Positions 47,942-57,710 of a stretch of DNA of 64,000 nt are shown piece after piece. Position numbers and translations under genes: made by a program. Numbering within the stretch: position 1 is the stretch's first letter; each line of letters starts with the position of its first letter. Under the pieces are notes generated by a model that saw nothing but the letters and a program-made list of their open reading frames with translations, was not told where the DNA came from and made no database searches. The DNA comes from Primulina eburnea (Eukaryota; Streptophyta; Magnoliopsida; Lamiales; Gesneriaceae), in the NCBI RefSeq assembly GCF_022965805.1, contig NC_133108.1:22783545-22847544 (forward strand). Direction: 5' to 3'.

Positions 47942-50115
47942 TGTGGGGACCCGGACGCTAATCATCTTCTTATTAATCATCTTTGGGATTTCATTATCAG
48001 TTCTGATAAAACAGGGTCTAAAAATTTTTCTTTTTAAAAGAAAGTGCGGAAGGTAATGACATCTATATAATATACATATCTGTATAAAAACTACAGTTCA
48101 GTAGAAAAGTACAATACTGTACAACCTAAGTCTAAGGTTCAATTACTAAATTCAAGTAATAACCCAAGTCTGCTACAAGTCCGGAATCACCACGCTAACT
48201 CGTCTTCTCTTATCGTCATCTCGACCCTGATCCAGCCCCACCTGTTGTCATGCACACATACAAAACAAGACAACAGCCGGATAACTCCGGTGAGAATAAT
48301 TCCCAGTTTAAAACATGGTAAGCATGTATATAAACAACTAATTCATAAAACATGCGATCATGTATAAGCACAATATATTTCATAATCTATGAAATTAAGC
48401 ATGCAGTTCAAATCAGATAAACATGCATATAACCAATCTAAATCATAAAACATGCTAGTACAACTGAAAGCAACAACGATGGGTCCCATGATCTAGGAGC
48501 CACATCCATATAAGCATGAAGTCCTAATCAAATCATGTCTAGACTTGACTCGATCTATAACTCTAGGGATCCCGGGGTGAATAAGACGGCACTGTCTGTC
48601 ACCTACCCTCCCAATCGAGGTGCTGTCCGTCTTATTCCTAGACTTCGGCCTGATCTGTATCCGCATCTACAATAGGGGCGGTGATCTTCCCCTAAGCTGT
48701 GATATCGCCGAACATCTAGAAGTCTGGATGATCTCGCAGACTTTCCTATCTTAATGCATGAATACACAATCTGTAAACAAGCATAATCATCTTAATGCAA
48801 TGCAACATGATCTGTAAATAAAGCATAATTAGATAAAACATAAACAAGAATATAGTATGTGATTTATTGGGCAACTCAAGGATGATCTCGATTGAGTTGT
48901 TTCTTCCCGAATATCACATGAATTATACCTTTGTCGTCCCCGTCTGATGAAGACGAAGTCCTGTATTCAAATCTGTCCATCTCGAATCTGAAATGACAAT
49001 ATCGAATACGCTGTATTAGTGAATAACTCAATATACAATCTGTTCTGATCAATACCCAACTCAGTATATAGTCTGATCAATATCTGAACAAGATATAATC
49101 TGATTCATATCATCGCTATCACAATACAATCTGAATCATATCGAAATCTGATTAATCTAAATCAACTGATGTTTCGACGGCATAGCAATACAATCTGAAT
49201 AACCCCGTCAATCTGAACATCACAAATATAATACTGGAATTCATAATCTGTGTCAACATAATTCATACTCTGAATAGTAACACAATTCTGATATAAAATC
49301 TCAGTCAATATCTTTCAAAAATCATAACAATTACAGAAACAGTCTGTTCTTTAATCTGACTTCAATTCTATAATGTCTACGGTAGCAGAAACACCATATC
49401 TGAATCATATTCAAATCTGACAATATCATAAACTCAAATCTTGTTTAAACGTAACAAAAATTACGTCCAGTTGTAGCCTGTGTTGATACAAACACAGTAC
49501 CGAAGTCGGATTTCAATTCAGATAGACGAATCGCTCATAAATCAAATTTTAAAATGAAGAACAACGCTTTCCCCCTAACCTCTCGATTTCTGAATGAAAT
49601 CTGAGGAGAATTCGATTCTTACATACATATATATATACATTTCATGCATGCAAGGCAAGTGGCAAGGTGCATGTCTTGCACGTTTCGCGCATATGCGCGC
49701 ACAAAGTCGCGCATATGCGCCAGTTCCTTCGAACTAGCAATTTCCTTCTCGCGCATATGCGCCAATATTTCCGCGCATATGCGCCACCCCTACTGGCCCT
49801 CCCGCGCATATGCGCCAACATCTTCGCGCATATGCGCCACTGGTTCTGGCCTTGCCGCGCATGTGCGCGCATTATCTCGCGCATGTGCGCGCAAGCCTCG
49901 GCCAGCTCCGCGCATGTGCGCCCATCCATACAGCGCATGTGCGCGGGGCTCTTTCTTGGCACACACATTTACGCCTTTCTCATGTGTTCTAGTCCGATCC
50001 GTTCCGTCTATAATTATCGCGATTAATTCAATAAGTCATTTCAGATTAATCTCAGATTACGGTAATCGTATCCAAATCATTTCAGATTACGGTAATTAAA
50101 TTCTCGGGCATTACA
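47942..50115 (-). repeat. Gag-only element, 5' LTR (right copy)
   Basis: Near-identical to 42011-44186. Palindrome array at 49685-49950 with all ten units; the last unit reads GCGCATGTGCGC here and GCGCATGTACGC in the left LTR, so the left copy has mutated. TSD AATAT follows at 50116. Confidence 0.9.
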
Positions 50116-50950
50116 AATATGGTTAATGACGAAAGCACTGAAGAGGAGGTGACACAATATTCTCGTTGTGTTGCATTAATGATCATTGGTGGATGTATGT
50201 TTCCGGACTCGGAAGGTGCTGTTGTGAAACTTATGTATTTGCAGTTCCTTGAGGACATAGAATTAGTGAATATGTACAGCTGGGGTTCTGCTGTGTTGGC
50301 ATATCTTTATAGAGAGTTGTGCGACACATCAATGAGTTTGAATGGCGATTTGTGTGGCCCAGTTCAGATATTGCAGGTATTTGTGCATTTATACGGTCAT
50401 TATGTTTTTTGTACTTTTTTTTCTTAAGATTTGACTATTTTTGTTGTATGTTATTGCAGATTTGGGTGTGGTCTAGGATTATTCTTCTTTGCCCTGATAG
50501 AGCTGAACAAGTATCTATTTCAGCAGAGCAGGCTGCGGATGTGATGCAGGGTCTACCATTCCCACCATACGGCGCACAGTACTAATAAAAAATAGTTAAA
50601 ATTTAATATTATTATTTCTTCTTTTTTTTAATGAAAATATTGTGTACTTTTTTAAATTACAGGTGGGGACGCGGATTTTCTTGGACACACACGGCCCATC
50701 ATTCGGCCCGTATAATGAGAGATATGCTTGACAGGATGGAAAAAAGGCAGGTAGATATATAAATTATTTGTTTAGAATTTGAAATTTTTTTACAATTTTA
50801 ATATTATTTATATATTATGAAATTGCTAATCTTTTTTCATTTTATTTGCTTCAGTTTCTATGAACAGTTTATGATATGGCGTCTCTGGAGGTTGGCAGAA
50901 TTCTGGATGAAAATAGCATTCATCTATGTCGGTCGGCATGCGCATTGATT

Positions 50951-51064
50951 AATTTTCATATCGTTGAGATGCATAGACCAGCCGACAGTTCGGAATGCGT
51001 CAGGGTATTCCGCCACCTGTTACTAACTTCGACAATTTTCATATCGTTGAGATGCATAGACCAG
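50951..51064. repeat. 31-bp direct repeat at the junction of the two MULE genes
   Basis: The sequence starting AATTTTCATATCGTTGAG and ending CATAGACCAG occurs at 50951-50981 and 51034-51064. The first copy is in PMD exon 4. The second abuts the truncated 3' end of the transposase. It looks like a scar of a deletion or template-switch event that removed both gene ends. Confidence 0.8.
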
Positions 51065-53547
51065 AGCGGTGTACAAGTTGTGCGGGATTCAAACCAAACC
51101 ATTTCGCTGCACATATAACATGTGAACAAGGTATTCCAAATATTGTGAATTTACCACAGGTGCAATCACGCGTAGAAATGTTCACAGCTTGTACGTGATG
51201 TTGACGACCTGGTCTTCCTCCTGTCGCGACGGATGCTGTTTTATCCCTTTGGTCAAATCTTACAACTCGATGTTCAATTGACTTTTTTGACCACATATCA
51301 AATTTAGAGTATGCATAGTCGGTCCATGGTTGATTTTTTTCCAGCATCTTATCACTTCGAGCTCGCCGTTCAATGAAATAATGCACGCAACGCTGAAAGC
51401 TCATCTCAACTATCGCAGTTATTGGAAGACGACACGCCCCTTTCAACACACCATTAATACACTCAGACATATTCGTCGTCATTATCCCTCGGCGCCATCC
51501 ACCGTCATGAGCCAATGACCATTTTTCTTTTGGAATGTTTGACAAATACGTGAAAGCTGCTGCATTATTTTTTTTAATTGCCTCCATTGTCGCATTAAAT
51601 TTTGCAACTTGGTGTTGTATCCCTGCTTCCCAACATAAGTCTTTTAAATGAATGTTTTTGAACCTGCTGTTGAAATTAGAGCAAACATGCCTCAAACAGA
51701 AACGATGAACACCAAGAGGAGGCTTGAAGTCAGGAGATCTTGAACTGCACTTGTTATACCCGCATGTCTATCAGATATAAGGCACACACCACTACAACCT
51801 CTGGTAACATGTCGTGCAACATTACTGAGGAACCAATGCCAAGACTCATAATTTTCTTCGTCAACAAGCGCAAATGCTAGCGGAAAAACCTGGTTATTGG
51901 CATCCAATGTTACTGCTATGAGTAGTTTGTGCCTATATTTGGTGTACATATGGGTACCGTCTACACTGATTACGTTGCGACAATGTCGGAAACCATCTAT
52001 ACATGGTCTGAATGCCCAAAACACAAAGTTCAAAACTTTATGTGGATGGTCATACGGTCGAAGATGCTTCCATTCTACGACAGTTCCTGGATTGTACTTC
52101 GACAAAGCTCCCATATATTTAGGAAGCAAAGTTACAGAGCTTTCTCATATGCCATAGACTAACTCCACCGCGCGTTTCAAACTCTGCCTTGCCTTAGCAT
52201 ACAATATATCATAACCACATTTTTATTTAATACTTTCTCGCACATATTTGATTTCGTATGCAGGATCACAACGTACGATTCCCAAAAGTGTATTGGCTAT
52301 CATGTTTACGTCAAGGTTGTGGTGATCTATACCGACTTGGGTAGACATGCATGTGTGATCACCGCCATATTTTGTGATCATGAAGTAGCCTAAACTTTTT
52401 TTGAATGATGCTCGAAGTCCCCACCCACAATTGCCACCTTCGGACCAGTTCTTGGATTTGACCTTCCAAATTGTCGGAGAACTTTCGACAACGATATATT
52501 CACGTCTCAAAACCCGAACAGAAAAATCCTTCACAGACGCTATTAACTCACCTTTGCTATTAAAAACCATTTTTACACCGAGCTCTGGCCTTTCATGATT
52601 GTAAAAGTTTGTTCGTGATGCAGAAGGATTACCAAATGAATCTGGAATTTGCTCATGATAGACTTCATTGAAAAATTGAGGAATTTCACGTAAATGTTGC
52701 TCCGGTGCAATAGGAATGTTCTCTGTCATTGTTGCTCCAGACATTAACACACGCGCCGATGTCCCTTCATTTGCATTGTCAACATGATGATCATCTTCTC
52801 CGTCACTTGATGTAGCATACAAATCATCATCGCTATTCATGACATGATGCGAACTATCCCCGAATAAATCATCATGCTCAGGCATGTGTTCTGTAATTTG
52901 GGCGGGAATATTTGCATCCAATTGACCTGTTCTACTATAACCCCATGCGACATCAACTACTGATGGACCCGTGATATGATGATCCCAACCCCCTGAGGAA
53001 AAATCCAATTCTCGAGTTCTATTCATCCCCCATGCATAGTCTTCTTCAGTGTGAGTGGTGATATGGTGATCCCAAGGACCAGTGTCGATCCCAGAGTAGG
53101 TCTGAGCTGACTGTTCATCGACATGATACATAGAAGGTCCCGCTTCATTCAAACCTACTGTTCCCAAACCTTGCGTTATTACAGGCATGAATGCATCAAA
53201 ATCGTAATCACTTACGTTCTGTAACACTGGCGATGAATCAACATACAAGTACATGCAGTCCAGTGTCGGCAACTCAAACATAAATTGTAGACTATCATCA
53301 TCTGTGATAAAGACATGCTATTCAATGTAACGAGACAACGAGCTGTAACAATATTTCGATGACAATTTGATGCAGAATTTTGATGGGTCGATCTCCAGCT
53401 TCCGATGCACATAATTCACCAATTGGGAAAATGTAGTAGAGCGAGGGATTTTAATGGGCCTGGTCACGGGAATACTATATCCAACCCTACCATATTCAAT
53501 AATGACATACCCACCTACGTAAAGTAAGGCCCTGACAGTATCCATGT
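51039..53547 (-). pseudogene. mudrA-type MULE transposase, decayed
   Basis: Transposase cuts and pastes the element. ATG is at 53545, two bases after a good acceptor. N-terminal part: MDTVRALLYVGGYVIIEYGR and RKLEIDPSKFCIKL. A middle acidic region, then the MuDR DNA-binding-like part (ERPELGVKMVFNSKGELIAS, VRVLRREYIVVESSPTIWKV, GGDHTCMSTQVGIDHHNLD). MULE catalytic domain: VISVDGTHMYTKYRHKLLIA and CLISDRHAGI. C-terminal SWIM zinc finger: CTCGKFTIFGIPCSHVICAA. Reading in one frame meets TAG (53320-53318), TAA (52225-52223) and TGA (52147-52145), and a one-base frameshift near 51735. The C-terminus after the zinc finger is missing. The enzyme cannot be active. Confidence 0.9.
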
Positions 53548-54890
53548 CTGTGAGAAATATAAAACATAATTAATATTAAAAATATAAAATATAACAAAAT
53601 TATATAAAATAATAAATGCAACTGAAAAAAATTATAATTACATTAATACAACATAAATAATACAATTAAAATATAAGAAATTATTGAAATTACCTTTTCA
53701 AATGTCGTTGTACGGAATTTGTAATGAAATGAGCTACCGGAGTTTAATATCTGCAATTAATTAAAAAAAAAATAAGATACAATATAAAAAAAAACAATTC
53801 AATATAGGAAGAAAAAATATAGATTCGACTTAGACTCGGCGCAATTCTCCCAAATTCTGTTACTCAGCACAATTCTCCGAAATCAAATTCTGAATTACTG
53901 ATACTCGGCGCAATTCTCTAAAATTCTAAGATTCAACAGAAAAATATCAAGTCAAATTAGGAATTCAAATAATTACACGATCGACGCAAATTATAAAGGG
54001 AGAAGAATCACAGATTCTTTATACCTAACAAAAAATACAACGGAGTGAAAAAAAATTAATATATGACAACAAAAATTAATATAAGTTACTTATATTAAAC
54101 TTTTAAGTAACTTATTTCAAAATATATAGTTGGATAAAAATATTTTAATTAGAATTATCAATTTCTTATATTACTTTGCATCAACAATTTTTTTTTAATA
54201 ATATTATATAAATTATATTAAAGTGTCCAAAGTTAAAGAGTAACTAAACACTATTTCATATATAAATTTTTTAAAAAAACATAACAAAATAATTTATAAT
54301 TTCATTAGTATTATGTACAATAATATTAACTCATTCTTATATTAAATTAATTTAATTATATTAAAAATATTAAACTTCAAATATTTCCAAAAACACAATA
54401 TCATATTTATTATTTTTTTAATATTCCAACATTTTTTAATATCATGATTAATATTATAAATATAATATTTAACTAAATTATACTTATTAATATAATGTTA
54501 ATGAACAAAATTATAATTACATTAACATAATATAATATAAAAAATACAAACAAAATATAAAAAGAATTGATTAAATTACCTTCTCCGACGTAATTATACG
54601 GAACTTGTAATAATTTCAACGAACGATATTAATATCTGAAATAATGACAAGTATTATAAAAAAAATACACAAAAAATATTAATTCTTAATATATAATTAT
54701 AATATTATCAACGAAATTAAGCATTACCTCTTGAAATATCTTCAAATTAAAAGGATGATAAAATCAACAAATAATATCAATACAATATCGAATTAGAAAA
54801 TATAGATTCTGCGCATATGAATCGGATGAATGCGAGAATTATTACGGAAATATTTTCGGACGAAGGAAGGAAAGAAGGAAATGATACAAT
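53548..54890 (-). promoter_or_regulatory. Transposase 5' leader with three predicted non-coding exons and promoter
   Basis: A TATA box (minus strand CTCTATAAATA, about 54921-54911) lies just inside the right TIR. Downstream, donor GTAAT after 54728, exon 54635-54580, exon 53750-53694 and the acceptor TTTCTCACAG at 53548 give a series of GT-AG introns before the ATG. The two small exons are similar to each other (both start ATATTAA and end near GTACAACG/GTATAATTACG, then GAGAAG or AAAAG before the donor), suggesting exon duplication. This structure is inferred from splice signals only. Confidence 0.55.
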
Positions 54891-54949
54891 TTGAAGGGGA
54901 CCGAAATTTTTATTTATAGAGGAATACACGCGGAGTACACATGGTCACG

Positions 54950-55156
54950 GATTCAAAGACAGTCTGTCACGGATTCTTTGAATCCGTGACCCACTCACTT
55001 TTCTTCTTTTTTTTTTAAGTTTTTTAATTTTTTTTTTATAAAAAAGGGATGAATCCCCTGCAGTGTGCAGCGGATTACAATAGTTTTACAAAGCCTCTCA
55101 TTTTGCCATATTTTTATAATTATTATTTTAATTTACAATATTTTTTAAAAAAAGCC
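54950..55156. repeat. MULE right terminal inverted repeat
   Basis: Reverse complement of the left TIR, ending AAAAAAAGCC before the TSD. It contains TGCAGTGTGCAGCGGATTAC and, at its inner edge, the palindromic GTCACGGATTC repeats (54954-55003). Confidence 0.85.
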
Positions 55157-55165
55157 CCGTTTTTA

Positions 55166-55731
55166 ACCCGAAGCGACTCGAAACTTTACCCAAATTTTTT
55201 TCCAACTTTTACCACATCTTAAAAACGATTAAGGGGCCTTAAATAAATGTCATTAAGCTGCTAATTCACGGATGAAATATTCAGAACTTGACAGCATCTT
55301 ACGATCCTATCACAATACACCAACACATGTGCATTCACTCCCCAAAACTCACACCTCACGCTAAACCGACTTCCCAGCCTTGAGCCAACCTACTAAGGAC
55401 CTCGATCAGAACTTAAGACATCTATCAAAACCAAGCCACCGCCCCCATACACGCCTGTAACCACTAGGAATCAAGAAAACGTGTTAAGCTCTCTACCGAG
55501 ACTACTCTACTCAACATGGTTCGGTTGTTTGCTCCTTCGACCCCAGCGATGTTCGAGCCATTCCAGCCCCCACCACAGACCCATCAGGGTCTGGTATAGG
55601 ACTGGAGAAGGTCCTCACCCGGCTGGGGTACAAGAATCCAAGGAACCACCCACTATCCCAAGTCTCGATCCGCATAGCCATCACGGCTTTGAACCAAACT
55701 CCATCAAATTCCCACTCCTGCACCTACAGCT
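55166..55731 (-). mobile_element. Continuation of the interrupted gypsy-type LTR
   Basis: Directly follows the MULE TSD, so it was contiguous with 39982 before MULE insertion. C-rich plus-strand sequence without coding domains; the ORFs at 55481-55795 and 55511-55723 show no recognisable family. Cut at 55732 by the copia LTR. Confidence 0.5.
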
Positions 55732-57384
55732 TGTTAGAGTAGATGCCCTGCAAGCCAAGGGTTGGCTAGGGAATTTATTGACTCAAGTGAAATAAACAAT
55801 CTTTATTTTAATATAATTTAACTTTTTATGGTCTTGTTATACTTTATCTGTATACCCATGAAATCAGCATAGATAAAGTCCTTGATTATGCTTTAATAAA
55901 TGAATCGTAATTCGATGTTGAAACTCATTTGTAAGCACTGCATATTCTAAATTCGTTCCTAGTCGATTCAGCCGCCTAAAACATGGATAAATGTCGCTTG
56001 AGTTCGAGACTAGCATCTGTGATGTTGTGTACTGCGTTTCTTGGTAAGGGCATGGAGATGTCCAAACATGCAGATGGGTAGTCATATGATGATTATACCG
56101 AACACCCTCCCTCGGACTTTCCAAGTGGTTATCATTCATCGAGAGGATAAGTCCGTGGTAATGATTGTACACCATTAGTCCTTACGACCCGGGACAACAC
56201 TGAGGCTCTATATGCTAGGGCTGTGCTTTGACTCGTTTACCGGCTCCAGAAGAGTCATCAGGTGGCGAGGTTGGGTATAGTCGCGACACATATAGGAGCC
56301 AGTGCATTTATGATAATTAAATTTTGAGAAAATAAATTCAAGGAGTTGAATTTATAAGATAGTAAATTCAAGAAGTTGAATTTATGAAATTTGGAGAGAA
56401 TAACTTCAAGGAATTGGATTTATGAAATTTAGAGAGAATAAATTCAAGGAGTTGAATTTATAAAATTTGAGGATTTAATATATTAAACTCAAAAGTTGAG
56501 TTTATTAAATATCAAATTTTGGAGGTGGTAAATTCAAGGAGTTGAATTTGTAATATTAAATTCAAATGTTGAATTTATAATATATTTAATTTGTTAAACT
56601 CAAAAGTTGAGTTTATTAAATATTAAATTAAATATAGTGAGAAGTATGTTTAATGGGTTTGTAGGAGTACAAGTCCAACATATTAAATAATTAAAGTTAT
56701 TAATGGACTTTGATTAATTAATTAAACTAATTGGACTAGCCCAATTAATTAATTAGCCCATTAATGTTAACTATAGATTTAGGTCAAGGCTATTGTTTTT
56801 TTAAGAAAAAAATTGACCTAGCCTCCATTATGCAATTGTTATTCACGAGAGTTGCATCAATAATTCCTCCAAATATTTAATTTACTTAATTAATGATATT
56901 AATTAAGAAAATCATATTTAAAGAAAGATTAAGATTTCTTTATTCTAATTTGTATGGAATTTCGAGACCCTCTCTCCCAAGATTTCATAGAAAAGTTTCG
57001 GCTATTCAAAAGGGATCCCAAAAATCTCTTCTCAAAAACACAAGAAAAATTCGGCTTATTGTATTGAGTCAATTTCTTCTTCGTGTTCCATCTCTACGCA
57101 AAAGTTTTTCTAAATTTCTAGTGCAATTTAGAAAAGGAACAAATATTCCAGTCGTGGACCGGATTAGGAGATCGAAGAAAGTTCGTAGGGATTTACAACA
57201 AGAGCTACGTCCGCTAATACCGGTGTAGTTGGAGCCACGTGATTTATTCACCAAAGGTATAAACTCTAACGCCCTATGAAAAACCATACGAGCGCCCAAA
57301 GCAAATCATATTTTGATTGTCAAAATAAAATAAAAATTTTAAACTTCCGCTGCGTTTGGGCGCGTAGAAAACCGAGATCCAACA
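55732..57384 (+). repeat. Copia 5' LTR with a 576-bp deletion
   Basis: Starts TGTTAGAGTAGATGCCCTGC and ends GAGATCCAACA. It matches the 3' LTR closely up to …GGAGCCAGTGCATT (56316) and then jumps to TATGATAATTAAA, skipping the equivalent of 63217-63792. The distal half has many AATTCAAGGAGTTGAATTTA-type units. Confidence 0.85.
56330..56640. repeat. Tandem AAATTCAAGGAGTTGAATTT repeats
   Basis: About eight short inverted-repeat units (AAATTCAAG.AGTTGAATTT, AAACTCAAAAGTTGAGTTT) are spaced 35-55 bp apart with GAGAATA-type spacers. Each can fold as a hairpin. The 3' LTR has the same array at 63735-64000, continuing out of the window. Confidence 0.75.
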
Positions 57385-57385
57385 G

Positions 57386-57399
57386 TGGTATCAGAGCCA
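57386..57399 (+). other. Primer-binding site, initiator-Met tRNA type
   Basis: TGGTATCAGAGCCA, one base after the 5' LTR end at 57384. Canonical plant copia primer site. Confidence 0.9.
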
Positions 57400-57536
57400 G
57401 GTTTTCTAAATCGTATGGTTTTTAAATAATATTGAATAATTTATTTCTAACCACACAAGAAAATTTTTCAGAAAATCGATGCACCATTAAAAAGTTTATT
57501 TTTCCAGAAATTAAATAAAAAAAAAAAAAAATTTGG

Positions 57537-57710
57537 GGACTGCCCGGAACTGTTCCGGGCAGTGCACTGTGCCCGGAACGTCCGCACGCTGCCGCCGCGC
57601 AGCGCGTACGACGTGCCGCCGCGCAGCGCGCGATGCGCGCGCGCCGAGCGCCTGCGCGCACAGGGTCCTTGCGGCTGCCCGGGAATGTCTCGGGAACCGT
57701 TCTGGATGAT
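57537..57710. repeat. GC-rich self-complementary block in the copia leader
   Basis: A strongly GC-rich island in an AT-rich leader. GCCCGGAACTGTTCCGGGC (57542-57560) is a perfect stem with a short loop, followed by GCCGCCGCGCAGCGCGTACG and a near-copy GCCGCCGCGCAGCGCGCGAT, then GGCTGCCCGGGAATG. ORFs across it (57422-57661, 57468-57740) are composition artefacts. Confidence 0.7.

Larger units (their letters stand above)
42011..50115 (-). mobile_element. Young gag-only Ty3/gypsy element (Tekay-like) in the PMD gene
   Basis: LTRs at 42011-44186 and 47942-50115 are nearly identical (about eight substitutions and a 2-bp TA difference seen by eye). The exact TSD AATAT stands at 42006-42010 and 50116-50120. 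On the minus strand the PBS TGGTATCAGATC (47936-47925) and the polypurine tract AAGAGGGGGAGAAA (44200-44187) are in the right places. The 3.75-kb internal region encodes only a damaged gag; protease, RT and integrase are absent and were probably never present in this subfamily. Near-identical LTRs show recent movement, so proteins must have come from elsewhere. Confidence 0.9.
41520..51030 (+). pseudogene. Plant mobile domain (PMD/MAIN-like) gene, split by a gypsy element and decayed at the 3' end
   Basis: Exon 1 (41520-42010, then 50121-50376) encodes the PMD start (DNHLLTAIVERWRRETHTFH, LTVGEATITLQDVAIIWGLN). The gypsy insertion falls in codons after LDHCLNN. With one copy of the AATAT duplication discounted, reading resumes in frame with VNDESTEEE and CVALMIIGGCMFPD. 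Splice sites predict exon 2 (50460-50578), exon 3 (50663-50750, RGFSWTHTAHHSARIMRDML) and exon 4 from 50855 (…FHIVEMHRP). Exon 4 needs at least two frame changes and its C-terminal part is missing. PMD proteins are known both as host genes (MAIN/MAIL, silencing and development) and as transposon passengers. The location between MULE TIRs makes this a transposon copy. Role in the element is unknown. Confidence 0.8.
39992..55156. mobile_element. Mutator-like DNA transposon (MULE) carrying a PMD gene
   Basis: The two ends are inverted repeats of about 200 bp. TTTTTTTAAAAAATATTG and ATAAAAATATGGCAAAAT are followed by the palindrome AATCCGCTGCACACTGCAGC at the left and the reverse complement at the right (54950-55156). 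A 9-bp TSD CCGTTTTTA flanks it exactly (39983-39991 and 55157-55165). Nine-base duplications and long TIRs are diagnostic of MULEs. It encodes a mudrA-type transposase on the minus strand and a plant mobile domain gene on the plus strand, converging near 51030. Without the 8.1-kb gypsy element nested at 42011-50115 it is about 7 kb. Both genes are now defective. Confidence 0.9.

Noticed and set aside
54000..54900. Additional coding exons of the transposase
   Set aside because: Only short AT-rich segments framed by splice-like signals are present; no frame shows conserved residues.
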